Assembly (NCBI RefSeq): GCF_013410665.1 | Contig: NZ_JACCFM010000001.1 | Coordinates: 2,728,001 to 2,792,000 of the forward strand | DNA from: Leifsonia psychrotolerans | GTDB lineage: Bacteria; Actinomycetota; Actinomycetes; Actinomycetales; Microbacteriaceae | Direction: 5' to 3' | DNA length: 64,000 nucleotides | In this document: positions 16,646-25,271 of the stretch, piece by piece | How the letters are laid out: each line of letters starts with the position of its first letter | Position numbering within the stretch: the first letter of the stretch is position 1 | Made by a program: the position numbers and the translations under genes | The notes under the pieces: generated by a model | Databases searched by the model: none | What the model saw: only the letters and a program-made list of their open reading frames with translations | What the model was told of the DNA's origin: nothing

Positions 16646-17533
16646 ATGTCTGCGACACCACCCTCGGACCTCGCGACACCACACACCCCCATTCCGGTCA
16701 CCAGACGGCGAGTTCGCCTCGGGCTGACCCTCGGCGCTGTGCTCATCGCCGCAGTGGCGGTGATGGTTCCCGCGCTCCACTTCACGGCGCAGGGCGACTA
16801 CGACGCCGCACGGGAATCCCTCGCCGTCAAGCAGTCCACGGCTGCTCCCTTGGTCGACGCCGCACGGTCGACGCTGGCCGACGCGCAGACCCTGCTCCAG
16901 ACGAGCGCTGGGCGGGTTCTCGATGAAATGCCACGCACCCGACTCGCCGACGCGATCGTGACAGCAGATCGACGTGTCGGTGCCGTCGAGGACGATATTG
17001 CGGCATCCGCGGCGGCTGCGAAGAACCGGCCGCAATCCGGCGTTCTGCTTGCGGGGTTCCCGATGCGCCACAGCGCGTCAGTGCTCGCGACCTTCATGCT
17101 CGACGATGCCGCGACGCTGCCCGCCGTCACGTCGACGCTGGCTGTGCCGATGCGTGCACTGACCGAGGCCGTTGCCGCGTGGGAGGCCGAGCAGAAGCGC
17201 CTTCGCTACACGAACAATGTCGCCGCCGCCGGCTGGTATCCCGAATTGGATGCCTGCATCGGCTCGGTCGACCTGACCGAACGCTACGGTATCCCCACGA
17301 TCGCCGAGCACTGGAGTTGCGGCGGCCGCGACTTTCCCTCCAAGGCCGGAACCCTCATCGAACTGACCGGCTTGCACTCCGGGACGTATCGGGTCGACGG
17401 CATCCTCGCGATGCTCAACCAGTCGACGGCGACGACGGCGGATCTGCCGCGCGGCTACGACTTGCTTTACCAGACCTGCCAGAACGGTCAGTCGTCATCG
17501 ATGTCGATCACCGGGCTGACGAAGGTCGACTGA
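16646..17533 (+). CDS. Hypothetical membrane-anchored extracytoplasmic protein
   Basis: The protein is 295 aa. A Pro/Thr-rich cytoplasmic N-terminus (about 28 residues) ends in RRRVR, then one membrane segment (LGLTLGAVLIAAVAVMVPAL). A long, Ala-rich, probably helical region follows (residues about 50-190), then a C-terminal domain with three cysteines (DACIG, WSCGG, YQTCQ) that could form disulfides outside the cell. I do not recognise a named family; such proteins are frequent in Microbacteriaceae. Palindrome C follows its stop. Confidence 0.65.
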   Translation: MSATPPSDLATPHTPIPVTRRRVRLGLTLGAVLIAAVAVMVPALHFTAQGDYDAARESLAVKQSTAAPLVDAARSTLADAQTLLQTSAGRVLDEMPRTRLADAIVTADRRVGAVEDDIAASAAAAKNRPQSGVLLAGFPMRHSASVLATFMLDDAATLPAVTSTLAVPMRALTEAVAAWEAEQKRLRYTNNVAAAGWYPELDACIGSVDLTERYGIPTIAEHWSCGGRDFPSKAGTLIELTGLHSGTYRVDGILAMLNQSTATTADLPRGYDLLYQTCQNGQSSSMSITGLTKVD

Positions 17534-17560
17534 GCTCCCACGCCCCCGCCCGATCTCCTT

Positions 17561-17623
17561 CCGCGAGTGAGCAGTTGTTGGGTACTCACGCGTCGCGAAG
17601 CAACAACAACTGCTCACTCGCGG
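17561..17623. repeat. Palindromic intergenic element, copy C
   Basis: Perfect 20-bp arms (17561-17580 and 17604-17623) carry the same GAGCAGTTGTTG / CAACAACTGCTC core as copies A and B, around a 23-base loop. It sits between convergent genes, where it could terminate both. Confidence 0.88.
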
Positions 17624-17629
17624 GAAAAG

Positions 17630-17765
17630 GCGGGACACGCAGGGCTCGGGGCACGCCCGACACGAAACACGGGGCCACCGGGCACGCCGGACACGGGACC
17701 CAGGGAACTTAGGGCCGCGGGACACACCAGACACGGGACCCGGGGGACTCGGGACTCGAACGGAC
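17630..17765. repeat. Degenerate GGACACGGGACCC-type tandem repeats
   Basis: Words such as GGACACGC, CCGGACACGGGACCCAGGG and CCAGACACGGGACCCGGGGG recur about every 20-45 bases across the gap between palindrome C and the next gene. No coding potential is supported. Confidence 0.55.
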
Positions 17766-17770
17766 GCGGG

Positions 17771-18070
17771 TTAGAGCTCGACGTCGACGCACGACCGGGC
17801 CGCGACGACCGACCGAATGTAGGCGCCGGCCGCCGTGTGCGCCGGGTGCACCTGGTAACGGTTCACCGCATCGAGGTCGTCAAAATCCGCGACCAGCACG
17901 ACATGCCAGTTGCCGCCACCGGCGACATCCGTTCCCACGGACAACGCGCGAATACCGTCGATGACGCCGACGAGAGCGTGCAGACGCGCACGGATGCCCG
18001 CGGCATGCTCGGCCTGCTCGACGGGGTCGGTCGCGGCGAGCTGCCACGACACGATGTGGCGAATGGTCAT
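17771..18070 (-). CDS. Dabb family (stress-responsive alpha/beta barrel) protein
   Basis: The protein is 99 aa from ATG 18070, which overlaps the stop of the upstream glutaredoxin-like gene (ATGA). The opening MTIRHIVSWQL, the central VVLVADFDDLDAVNRYQVHPAH and the following helix are typical of the dimeric ferredoxin-like Dabb fold. The biochemical role is unknown. It is translationally coupled to the glutaredoxin-like gene. Confidence 0.85.
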   Translation of the reverse strand: MTIRHIVSWQLAATDPVEQAEHAAGIRARLHALVGVIDGIRALSVGTDVAGGGNWHVVLVADFDDLDAVNRYQVHPAHTAAGAYIRSVVAARSCVDVEL

Positions 18071-18336
18071 CGAATCTCCATCAGGGCCGCACGCAACCGC
18101 AGGGGGTCGATGCGCCAATAGTTGTGGACCTTGCCGTTGATCAGCAAGACCGGGATCTCTTCAACGTAGCGCTCCATCAGCTCGTCGTCATCGAGAATCG
18201 AACGTTCTTCAAGCACCATCTCAGGCGCCTGCGGTTCTGCCGCGACCTTTTCCATGACGCTGACAATCACGTCGCGGGCGTCGTCGCAGAGGTGGCAACC
18301 GGGCTTGCCGATCAAGGTGAGAAGTGCTGTAGACAT
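18067..18336 (-). CDS. Glutaredoxin-like thiol protein
   Basis: The protein is 89 aa with a thioredoxin-fold start (LLTLIGKPGCHLC) and redox pair Cys14/Cys17 in a CHLC motif. The cis-proline region is EEIPVLLINGK. It belongs to the DUF836-like glutaredoxin family often found in actinobacteria. It probably acts as a cytoplasmic dithiol reductant; the partner is unknown. First of a two-gene unit with the Dabb protein. Confidence 0.88.
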   Translation of the reverse strand: MSTALLTLIGKPGCHLCDDARDVIVSVMEKVAAEPQAPEMVLEERSILDDDELMERYVEEIPVLLINGKVHNYWRIDPLRLRAALMEIR

Positions 18337-18379
18337 CCTCCAACTCTAAAGGCCCCTCTGCCAATAGACTCATTTCCAC

Positions 18380-19105
18380 ATGTCTGCTGCTGCTCGCCCT
18401 CCCGCCATCGCGTTCTTCGACGTCGACAACACGTTGATGCGCGGTGCGAGCTTGTATTACGTGGGCGTCGGCGCGTGGCGGCGCCAATTCATCACTCTGC
18501 GCGACATTCTCTCGTTCGGCTGGAAGCAAGCGCGGTTCGTCGCTGTGGGCGAGAACCGGGCGCACCTCGACAGTGTGCGCGAGCGCGCGCTGGAGATCGT
18601 CGTCGGCCATCGCCGGGACGAATTGATTCGGCTCAGCCATGAGATTTTCGACACCCGACTCACCCAACGGCTCTGGCCCGAGACCGTCGAGGTCGCCCAG
18701 AAGCATCTGGCGACCGGCCGCGAAGTCTGGCTGATCTCGGCCACCGCGCAAGAAGTCGCCGACGTCATCGCCGAGCGGCTCGGCTTCACCGGTGCGCTCG
18801 GCACGGTTCTCGAGTCGGTCGAGGGCGTGTTCACCGGCGCTTTGATCGGCTCGGTGATGCACGGCGAGCAGAAGGCTCACGCGGCGCAGGTTCGAGCCGA
18901 AGCGAGCGGTGTCGATCTCGCGGATTGTTGGGCCTACTCCGATTCGCACAACGACATTCCGTTGCTGAATCTGGTCGGGAACCCGGTGGTCGTGAACCCG
19001 GATGCCACGCTCGGCCGTTACGCGGAGGCTCGCGATTGGCCCGTGATGCGGTTGAAGACGGCCAGCATCAAGGCCGCGGCACGCGCCGCACGCACCGCCC
19101 GCTGA
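18380..19105 (+). CDS. HAD-IB family hydrolase (SerB-like phosphatase)
   Basis: The protein is 241 aa. Motif I is FFDVDNTLM (Asp14 nucleophile, Asp16), motif II LISATAQE, motif III a Lys in GEQKAHAAQVRAEA, and motif IV YSDSHNDIPLL. The helical cap between motifs I and II is subclass IB. It probably hydrolyses a small phosphomonoester; phosphoserine cannot be assumed. It is divergent from the glutaredoxin-like gene. Confidence 0.88.
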   Translation: MSAAARPPAIAFFDVDNTLMRGASLYYVGVGAWRRQFITLRDILSFGWKQARFVAVGENRAHLDSVRERALEIVVGHRRDELIRLSHEIFDTRLTQRLWPETVEVAQKHLATGREVWLISATAQEVADVIAERLGFTGALGTVLESVEGVFTGALIGSVMHGEQKAHAAQVRAEASGVDLADCWAYSDSHNDIPLLNLVGNPVVVNPDATLGRYAEARDWPVMRLKTASIKAAARAARTAR

Positions 19106-19120
19106 GACCATTGGGCAAGC

Positions 19121-19150
19121 AAAAAGCGCTAGACCCAGGGGTCTAGCGCT
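19121..19150 (-). terminator. Intrinsic terminator of the bS22 gene
   Basis: Perfect 12-bp arms AGCGCTAGACCC / GGGTCTAGCGCT (19125-19136, 19139-19150). Read on the minus strand the hairpin is followed by a T-run, so it is oriented to end the bS22 transcript. It may also serve the convergent HAD gene. Confidence 0.85.
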
Positions 19151-19175
19151 CACGCCAGCAAACGATCTAAACCGT

Positions 19176-19274
19176 CTACTTCTTGTTGCGACGCTGGTGG
19201 CGAGTCTTACGAAGCAACTTACGGTGCTTCTTCTTCGCCATGCGCTTGCGTCGCTTCTTAATTACAGAACCCAC
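19176..19274 (-). CDS. Small ribosomal protein bS22-like (AURKAIP1/COX24 family)
   Basis: The protein has only 32 residues: a GTG start, MGSVIKKRRKRMAKKKH then RKLLRKTRHQRRNKK. About half the residues are Lys or Arg. This is the signature of the AURKAIP1/COX24-domain peptide that is bS22 of actinobacterial ribosomes. The C-terminus and stop are complete, and an intrinsic terminator lies 26 bases beyond. It is normally highly expressed. The GTG start is supported by the conserved MGSV opening. Confidence 0.93.
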   Translation of the reverse strand: MGSVIKKRRKRMAKKKHRKLLRKTRHQRRNKK

Positions 19275-19406
19275 AAGACCTCACAAGATTTGGTTGAATC
19301 GCTGAAATCACGACTGGCACGAAAACCTTATTCTAACCGAAGAATGGGGTGGCGCCTACGCACACCGTCTGACAGGCACGTAATCGCAGCATAATTTGCG
19401 ACCCGG

Positions 19407-19862
19407 TCAGGCTCTCTCGTCGTTCTTGCGCCTTTTTTTGGATGTCGCGTCTTTCACGACATGCGTCATCTGGAACGAGGTGTCGGCGAACGCCTTGCCG
19501 AGCGCGGCGGCAAATGCCCGCTGCTCGACTTTCAGGCCCGCCTCGTCCGCGGCGAGGGCCTGATCGATGGTCGGGTCGAAATCGACGCTGAGGAATGGGA
19601 TCAGCCAGTCTTCAATCACCTCAAGCGGTGAATAGTCCAGGTGGTAATAGCGGTGCTGCCCCTCCTCGCGCACACCAACCAAGCCCGCCTCGCGCAGCAC
19701 CTTGAGGTGCTTCGAGACCGTCGGCTGGCTGAGTCCGAGTGAACTGACAATGTCAGAAACACTCAATTCTGCGGCATCACTCGACTGGTTATATCGCTGC
19801 AGGAGAATATGCAGAATGTCTCGTCGGGTCGAGTCCGCCACAACGTCAAAAATGTCTGCCAT
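19407..19862 (-). CDS. ArsR-family winged-helix transcriptional regulator
   Basis: The protein is 151 aa. The N-terminal winged helix (STRRDILHILLQRY, SVSDIVSSLGLSQPTVSKHLKVLREAGLV, and wing REEGQHRYYHL) is the ArsR/SmtB arrangement. No CxC metal motif is seen in the recognition helix, so the signal is unlikely to be a soft metal bound there. The C-terminal extension ends in a basic KKRRKNDERA tail. It is divergent from the trkH potassium transporter gene with only 71 bases between starts, so it may control it. Confidence 0.88.
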   Translation of the reverse strand: MADIFDVVADSTRRDILHILLQRYNQSSDAAELSVSDIVSSLGLSQPTVSKHLKVLREAGLVGVREEGQHRYYHLDYSPLEVIEDWLIPFLSVDFDPTIDQALAADEAGLKVEQRAFAAALGKAFADTSFQMTHVVKDATSKKRRKNDERA

Positions 19863-19933
19863 TGCACCAGGCTACTCATTCCCGATCAGGAGTACCATGA
19901 CAAGTCGTGTCGGAGCCGAGAGAAGGGGGCTGA

Positions 19934-21376
19934 ATGCACAGCACTGCCGCCGCCTCTAGATTCCCGAAGCCGCATGTGAATTGGTACGTACGCATTCGCG
20001 ATTTCATCGACGGCATCGCGCGTAACTCACCCTCGCGCTTCGCGATTTTGGTCTTCACCGCGTTGATCTTGGTCTTCACCCTTCTGTTTTCACTGCCGAT
20101 CGCCTCGTCCACCGGAACGGTGACGGCGCTGCACGACGCCCTCTTTACCGCGGTGTCGGTGATCTGTGTCACCGGCTTGAGCACCGTTGACATGGCCACC
20201 CAGTGGTCCCCGTTCGGAAACGTTCTGGTGTACGTGGGCGTGAATATCGGCGGCGTGGGCGTGTTGACCCTGGCGTCAATCATGGGCATGGCCATTTCAC
20301 GCCGCCTGGGGTTACGCGCGAAACTGATGGCTGCCAGCGACACCAACCCCTCGCGCATCCACGTCGGGCCTGTCAACGAGGGCCAAGCTGTGCGCCTCGG
20401 CGAGGTCGGCAACCTGTTGCTCACCGTCGCAATCAGCGCTTTTGTGATCGAGGCGGCCGTGGCCGCACTGCTCTTCCCCCGGATGCTGATCGACGGTGTA
20501 CCCGCCGGAGAAGCACTGTGGCACAGCCTCTATTACTCGGCAATGGCGTTCACCAACACCGGATTCAACCCCAACGAAGCCGGGCTGAGCGCGTTCGCGA
20601 ATGACTATTGGTTTCTCGGCGCCCTCATGGTCGGTGTCTTCCTCGGCAGTCTGGGCTTTCCGGTGATCTACGCCTTCGCCCGCGGCTGGCGCAAGCCTCG
20701 CCGCTGGTCAGTACACGTGAAGATCACGCTGGTCACGACGATCATTCTGATGTTCGCCGGAATGATGCTCTACATTCTTCTCGAATTCGACAATCCGAAG
20801 ACTTTCGGCTCGCTCAATGTGGGCGACACCGTCTTCCAATCGCTCTTCATGTCGGTGATGACACGGTCGGGCGGCTTCGCCACGATCAATATCGGCGATC
20901 TGCATGGCTCCAGCCTGCTCGTCAGCGGCATGCTCATGTTCATCGGGGGCGGATCGGCCTCGACGGCCGGCGGAATCAAGGTGACCACCCTGGCCGTACT
21001 GTTTTTCGCCGCTTTCGCCGAGGCCCGTGGCCGCGAGAGCATGGAGGCATTTGGCCGCCGCATCCCCCGCGACATTCTGCGTCTGGCGGTGAGCGTGGTG
21101 CTCTGGGGGGCCACGACCGTGGCCGTCTCGTCGATCGTGCTTCTGCAGGTCTCCAAGGCCTCGCTCGACATGGTGCTTTTCGACGTGATCTCTGCCTTTG
21201 CCACCTGCGGGCTCTCAACCGGTCTCACCCAAGATTTGCCGCCGGAGGGCGTCTATGTGCTCGCCGCCACAATGTTCATGGGTCGAGTTGGTACAGTGAC
21301 ACTCGCCGCCGCTTTGGCAGCCAGCCAGAGCAGGCAGCTTTTCAAACGTCCGGAAGAGAGGCCCATCGTTGGTTGA
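19934..21376 (+). CDS. TrkH/KtrB family potassium uptake protein
   Basis: A membrane pore subunit of 480 aa with four pore-loop repeats. Selectivity-filter-like Gly residues lie in SVICVTGLSTVD, AFTNTGFNPN, MTRSGGFATIN and FATCGLSTGL. RBS AGAAGGGGG stands five bases before ATG 19934. Its stop overlaps the TTG start of the regulatory TrkA-type subunit by 8 bases. Together they form a Ktr-like two-gene K+ (possibly Na+-coupled) uptake system. Confidence 0.93.
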   Translation: MHSTAAASRFPKPHVNWYVRIRDFIDGIARNSPSRFAILVFTALILVFTLLFSLPIASSTGTVTALHDALFTAVSVICVTGLSTVDMATQWSPFGNVLVYVGVNIGGVGVLTLASIMGMAISRRLGLRAKLMAASDTNPSRIHVGPVNEGQAVRLGEVGNLLLTVAISAFVIEAAVAALLFPRMLIDGVPAGEALWHSLYYSAMAFTNTGFNPNEAGLSAFANDYWFLGALMVGVFLGSLGFPVIYAFARGWRKPRRWSVHVKITLVTTIILMFAGMMLYILLEFDNPKTFGSLNVGDTVFQSLFMSVMTRSGGFATINIGDLHGSSLLVSGMLMFIGGGSASTAGGIKVTTLAVLFFAAFAEARGRESMEAFGRRIPRDILRLAVSVVLWGATTVAVSSIVLLQVSKASLDMVLFDVISAFATCGLSTGLTQDLPPEGVYVLAATMFMGRVGTVTLAAALAASQSRQLFKRPEERPIVG

Positions 21377-22040
21377 TCGAATCAAGCATGATGCCCCCGT
21401 TCTCGTGATCGGCCTCGGCCGATTCGGCGCGGCAACGGCCGGCAAGCTCGACCGCCTCGGCCGCGAGGTTCTCGTGGTCGACTCCAGCGACGCTCTCGTC
21501 CAGAAGTGGTCTGAGAGGGTCACTCACGCCGTTCAAGCCGACGCCAAGTCGATCGACGCACTGCGTCAGATCGGCGCCCAAGACTTCTCCATCGCCGTCT
21601 GCGCTGTCGGCTCGTCGGTCGAGGCCAGCGTGCTGATCGTCGCGAACCTGGTCGACCTCAAGGTGCCGCAGATCTGGGCGAAGGCGATCTCGCAGTCGCA
21701 TGGCAAGATCCTCGAGCGCATCGGCGCCAACCACGTGATCTATCCCGAGGCCGAGGCCGGCGAGCGCGTCGCCCACCTGGTATCCGGGCGCATGCTCGAC
21801 TTCATCGAGTTCGATGACGACTTCGCCCTGGTAAAGATGTACCCGCCGAAGGCAATCCGTGGCATGAACCTCACCGAATCCGGCGTGCGCACCAAGCACC
21901 GTGTGACGGTCGTGGGCGTGAAAAGCCCCGGCAAGCCGTTCACCTACGCGACGGCCGAGACCGTGGTCTCGAACCACGACCTGATCATCGTCTCGGGCAC
22001 CGAGGGCGACATCGAACGGTTTGCGTCGCTCGGCTCCTAA
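21369..22040 (+). CDS. TrkA/KtrA family potassium uptake regulatory subunit
   Basis: The protein is 223 aa from TTG 21369. An N-terminal Rossmann RCK-N domain (VLVIGLGRFGAATAGKLDRLG, VVDSS) binds nucleotide. A C-terminal RCK-C domain begins near residue 135 (DDFALVKMYPPKAIRGMNL). It forms the cytoplasmic gating ring on the TrkH/KtrB pore. Overlap with the upstream gene implies translational coupling. Its last four bases overlap the convergent lipoprotein gene. Confidence 0.93.
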   Translation: MVDRIKHDAPVLVIGLGRFGAATAGKLDRLGREVLVVDSSDALVQKWSERVTHAVQADAKSIDALRQIGAQDFSIAVCAVGSSVEASVLIVANLVDLKVPQIWAKAISQSHGKILERIGANHVIYPEAEAGERVAHLVSGRMLDFIEFDDDFALVKMYPPKAIRGMNLTESGVRTKHRVTVVGVKSPGKPFTYATAETVVSNHDLIIVSGTEGDIERFASLGS

Positions 22041-22642
22041 CCGCTTGAAGTAGGAACCGGTGCCGGCGTCGCTTTCGGCGCTGGTGCCGCGGGCGGCGTG
22101 ACCAGCAGATAGACGGATGCCTGGGCTGCACCGTGCCGCACGACGAACTCCCAGCATCCGGCAACATTCAGAATCACGCCGGTGCCCCACTCGTCGCCCG
22201 GGCGAAGATAGGTGCTGTCATCGTGCGATTCCGGTCCCCAGACGAGCTGTCCGGCGGACCCGTCCGGACGTTTCACGCTCACCGTCACATCGCCGGTTCC
22301 GGTGATTCGCCAGACAAATTTGGTCGTGGTGTTACTCGCGCGCAACGGAGTGTCGCCCATGATCAGCCCATAAAGCGTGTTGCCCGGATTCGCAGTGCCC
22401 TGCACCTCGGGGAATCCGCTGACCGTGTCGGTGCGCTGCGGTGAGGCCGGCGCACATCCGGCCGCGCCGGGGGTGCCGAGTGATTCGGCAGGTTCCTGCG
22501 CCTGTGGCGAGGGGACCCCCGTCGCAGGCGGCGACGCCGACGCGGAGGGCACGTCGCTGCCGCCGACCGTGCAGCTGGCCAGGAGCAGCGCGAAGACGGC
22601 CAGGGCGATCCCGACCGCTATTGTTCCCGCTGGGCGACGCAT
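22037..22642 (-). CDS. Hypothetical lipoprotein
   Basis: The protein is 201 aa with a lipoprotein signal peptide ending LLASC (Cys24), a Ser/Pro/Ala-rich linker, and a beta-rich domain (TTKFVWRITGTGDVTVSVKRPDG, WGTGVILNVAGCWEFVVRHG). It ends in a Pro/Ala-rich tail. The domain has two cysteines (AGCAPAS and AGCWEF) that could pair. No family is recognised. It is encoded two bases after proC on the same strand, so probably co-transcribed. Confidence 0.72.
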   Translation of the reverse strand: MRRPAGTIAVGIALAVFALLLASCTVGGSDVPSASASPPATGVPSPQAQEPAESLGTPGAAGCAPASPQRTDTVSGFPEVQGTANPGNTLYGLIMGDTPLRASNTTTKFVWRITGTGDVTVSVKRPDGSAGQLVWGPESHDDSTYLRPGDEWGTGVILNVAGCWEFVVRHGAAQASVYLLVTPPAAPAPKATPAPVPTSSG

Positions 22643-22644
22643 CG

Positions 22645-23493
22645 TTACCCGGCAGCGGCCAACTCGCGAGCCCGCGCGAGTGCGGCATCCGTGGCTGTGT
22701 CGAAGATGCCCTTCAGGTCGATCTTCTCGAACTCCTCGATCGCGCGCTCGGTGGTGCCGTTCGGGCTGGTCACCTGACGGCGTAACTCGGCCGGACCCTG
22801 ATCGGATGCCTCCAGCAGAGTGCTCGCGCCCAGGAACGTGCCTTCGACCAGGGTCGCGGCCTCGGCGGCGGTGAAACCCTTGTCGATGGCAGTGCGCGTG
22901 AATTGTTCGATTAGGTAGAACACATAGGCCGGGCCGGAGCCGGAGATCGTGCTGAGAGCGTCAAGCTTGTTCTCGGGCACCACGAGTACCGTTCCGACCG
23001 TTTCGAAGAGCTCCACGGCCAGAGCGAGATCGGTGTCCGTCGAGCGGGTGCCGGCGCTCACTCCGGTGACGGCCTTGCCGACGACGGCCGGAGTGTTTGG
23101 CATCGAGCGGATCACCGACACCGACTCGGGCAGTAACGCTTCGAACGTGGCGATGGTGACGCCCGCCGCCACGCTCACGACGAGCGTTCCGGGTGCGAGG
23201 GCGTCGGCGATCTCGGTCAGCAGCGCCGGAACCATGGCCGGCTTCACTGCGACGACCACTATGCGGGCACCGGCCACGGCCAGCCGGTTCGCCTCGGGTT
23301 CGATCTCGGTCGCCCAGGCGGTGACCCGATCAGAGTCGTCAAAATCGCCGGCCTTCTCGGCGCTGCGATTGGTGACCCGGATGCCACCCTCCACGCTCAC
23401 GCCCGGTGCCAGCAGCCCGGCCAGAATCGCTCGCGCCATCGAACCGGCCCCCAGAAAGGCGATTGTGGGCAGTGTCACGGGGGCAGAAGTCAT
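22645..23493 (-). CDS. proC: Pyrroline-5-carboxylate reductase
   Basis: Catalyses the last step of proline synthesis, reducing P5C with NAD(P)H. The protein is 282 aa. The Rossmann motif is IAFLGAGSMARAILAGLL near the N-terminus. The signature ISGSGPAYVFYLIEQF sits near residue 170, with RQVTSPNGTTERAIEEFE near the C-terminus, all characteristic of ProC. Confidence 0.95.
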   Translation of the reverse strand: MTSAPVTLPTIAFLGAGSMARAILAGLLAPGVSVEGGIRVTNRSAEKAGDFDDSDRVTAWATEIEPEANRLAVAGARIVVVAVKPAMVPALLTEIADALAPGTLVVSVAAGVTIATFEALLPESVSVIRSMPNTPAVVGKAVTGVSAGTRSTDTDLALAVELFETVGTVLVVPENKLDALSTISGSGPAYVFYLIEQFTRTAIDKGFTAAEAATLVEGTFLGASTLLEASDQGPAELRRQVTSPNGTTERAIEEFEKIDLKGIFDTATDAALARARELAAAG

Positions 23494-23604
23494 GCTCCCA
23501 GTGTACTTTCAGCACCGCAACACACCAGGGGCAACCTGGTGCGATGGCCAGGCACGCCCCACAGGCAGGCATTGTGCACCGGGCGCACAATCTAGGATTG
23601 CAGC

Positions 23605-24567
23605 ATGAGCGCATCGGGTGGGAACAAAGCAATTCTGGCGGCATTCGCGGCCAATCTCGGCATCGCCCTGACAAAGTTCGTGGCCTGGGCCCTATCGGGA
23701 TCGTCCTCGATGCTGGCCGAGGCCGTTCACTCGACTGCCGACTCCGGCAATCAGCTGCTGCTGTTGCTCGGCGGAAGGAAGGCCAAGAAGCGTGCCGATC
23801 TCGAGCATCCGTTCGGCTACGGCCGTGAACGCTACGTCTACGCGTTCGTCGTCTCGATCATTCTCTTCTCGATCGGCGGGGTGTTTTCGCTCTACGAAGG
23901 CTTCGCGAAGCTGCAGCACCCGCACGAGCTTACGAACGCCTGGTTGCCGCTTCTCGTCTTGGTCATTGCGATCGGGCTCGAGTCATTCTCGCTGCGCACC
24001 GCGATCAAGGAGTCGAACCCCTTGCGCAACGGCCAGACCTGGGTGCAGTTCGTGCGCCGCGCAAAGGCCCCCGAGCTCCCTGTCGTGCTGCTTGAAGACG
24101 TCGCGGCGCTCATCGGCCTCGTCTTCGCGCTGCTCGGCGTCAGCCTCACGGTCATCACCGGCAACCCGCTGTGGGATGCCCTCGGCACCATTGCCATCGG
24201 AGCGCTTCTCGTTCTGGTCGCCGTCATTCTCGGCATCGAGACGAAGAGCCTGCTCGTCGGTGAAGGGGCCAGCACAGCGGACCTCGATGCCATCGAAGCT
24301 GCGATCCTCGCCGGCCCTGAGACCAAGCGGATCATTCATCTGAAGACTCTCTACCTCGGCCCCGACGAGCTCATGGTCGCCGCGAAACTCGCCTTCGACG
24401 GCAGCAGCCGCTTCGCGGACGTGGCCCTGAGCATCAACCAGGTCGAAGCGCGGATTCGCTCGGCCGTGCCGTTGGCGCGTGTGATCTACATCGAACCCGA
24501 CATCTACGTGGACCCGGCGGCCGCGGCCCCGCCCACCGACGCGATCGTGATCAAGGGCCTCGAATGA
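23605..24567 (+). CDS. Cation diffusion facilitator (CDF) family transporter
   Basis: A membrane antiporter of 320 aa exporting divalent metals. The transport-site motif HSTADSGNQ (His42, Asp46) is in helix 2, and helix 5 carries ALLGVSLTVITGNPLWDALGTIAIG with a second Asp. The HPFGYGRERYVYAF motif is typical of the subgroup often annotated as Zn/Fe or Mn efflux. The metal cannot be assigned. The C-terminal cytoplasmic domain is present. ATGA overlap with the next gene. Confidence 0.9.
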   Translation: MSASGGNKAILAAFAANLGIALTKFVAWALSGSSSMLAEAVHSTADSGNQLLLLLGGRKAKKRADLEHPFGYGRERYVYAFVVSIILFSIGGVFSLYEGFAKLQHPHELTNAWLPLLVLVIAIGLESFSLRTAIKESNPLRNGQTWVQFVRRAKAPELPVVLLEDVAALIGLVFALLGVSLTVITGNPLWDALGTIAIGALLVLVAVILGIETKSLLVGEGASTADLDAIEAAILAGPETKRIIHLKTLYLGPDELMVAAKLAFDGSSRFADVALSINQVEARIRSAVPLARVIYIEPDIYVDPAAAAPPTDAIVIKGLE

Positions 24568-25271
24568 CCCGCACCGCGGTGGTTCTGCGGCATGAGCCGC
24601 AGGTGCACCTCGGTAACCTCGAGCCGGTACTGCGCGACTACGGATTCGACGTGGACTACGTCGAGAGCCCGGCGGCCGATCTGGACGCCCTCAATGCCAC
24701 CGCAGCCGACCTGCTGGTCGTGCTCGGCGGCGATATGGGCGTCTACGAAACCGAGAAGCATCCGTCGCTTGTGCATGAGGTCACGCTGCTGCAGCGCCGC
24801 CTCGCCGCAGAGCGGCCCGTCGTGGGCATCTGCCTGGGCGCGCAACTTCTGGCCAGCGCGCTTGGCGCAGCCGTCTTTCGAGGGCCCACCATCGAGGTCG
24901 GCTTTCGTGCTGTCACGCCGACGGCGGCCGGCGCCGACGGACCGCTGCGCCATATTGTGGGCGTGCCTGTGATGCAGTGGCACGGCGACACCTTCGAGTT
25001 GCCGGCCGGCGTAACCCGATTGGCCAGTTCGCCGGCGTACGCGAATGAAGCGTTCGGGATCGATAACTGGGCCCTGGCCGTGCAGTTCCATCCCGAGCTG
25101 ACTGCGACAATGCACGAGGAGTGGCTGAACCTGGCGCTGGCCGAGGGCGACGCTCTCGAACCCGCCGTGTTGCGTGCCGAGCGGGAGAGATTCTCGGCGG
25201 CGATGCAGATCGCCTCACGCGCTCTCTTCAGCGAATGGCTCGACGGGCTGGGTTTTCAAAGAAAACCCTGA
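24564..25271 (+). CDS. Class I glutamine amidotransferase-like protein
   Basis: The protein is 235 aa. The nucleophile elbow is GICLGAQLLA, and the catalytic His-Glu is in VQFHPEL. This resembles GMP-synthase-type (GuaA N-domain-like) stand-alone amidotransferases. The true amide acceptor is unknown. It is coupled to the CDF transporter by an ATGA overlap, and its last 44 bases overlap convergent tadA. Confidence 0.85.
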   Translation: MTRTAVVLRHEPQVHLGNLEPVLRDYGFDVDYVESPAADLDALNATAADLLVVLGGDMGVYETEKHPSLVHEVTLLQRRLAAERPVVGICLGAQLLASALGAAVFRGPTIEVGFRAVTPTAAGADGPLRHIVGVPVMQWHGDTFELPAGVTRLASSPAYANEAFGIDNWALAVQFHPELTATMHEEWLNLALAEGDALEPAVLRAERERFSAAMQIASRALFSEWLDGLGFQRKP

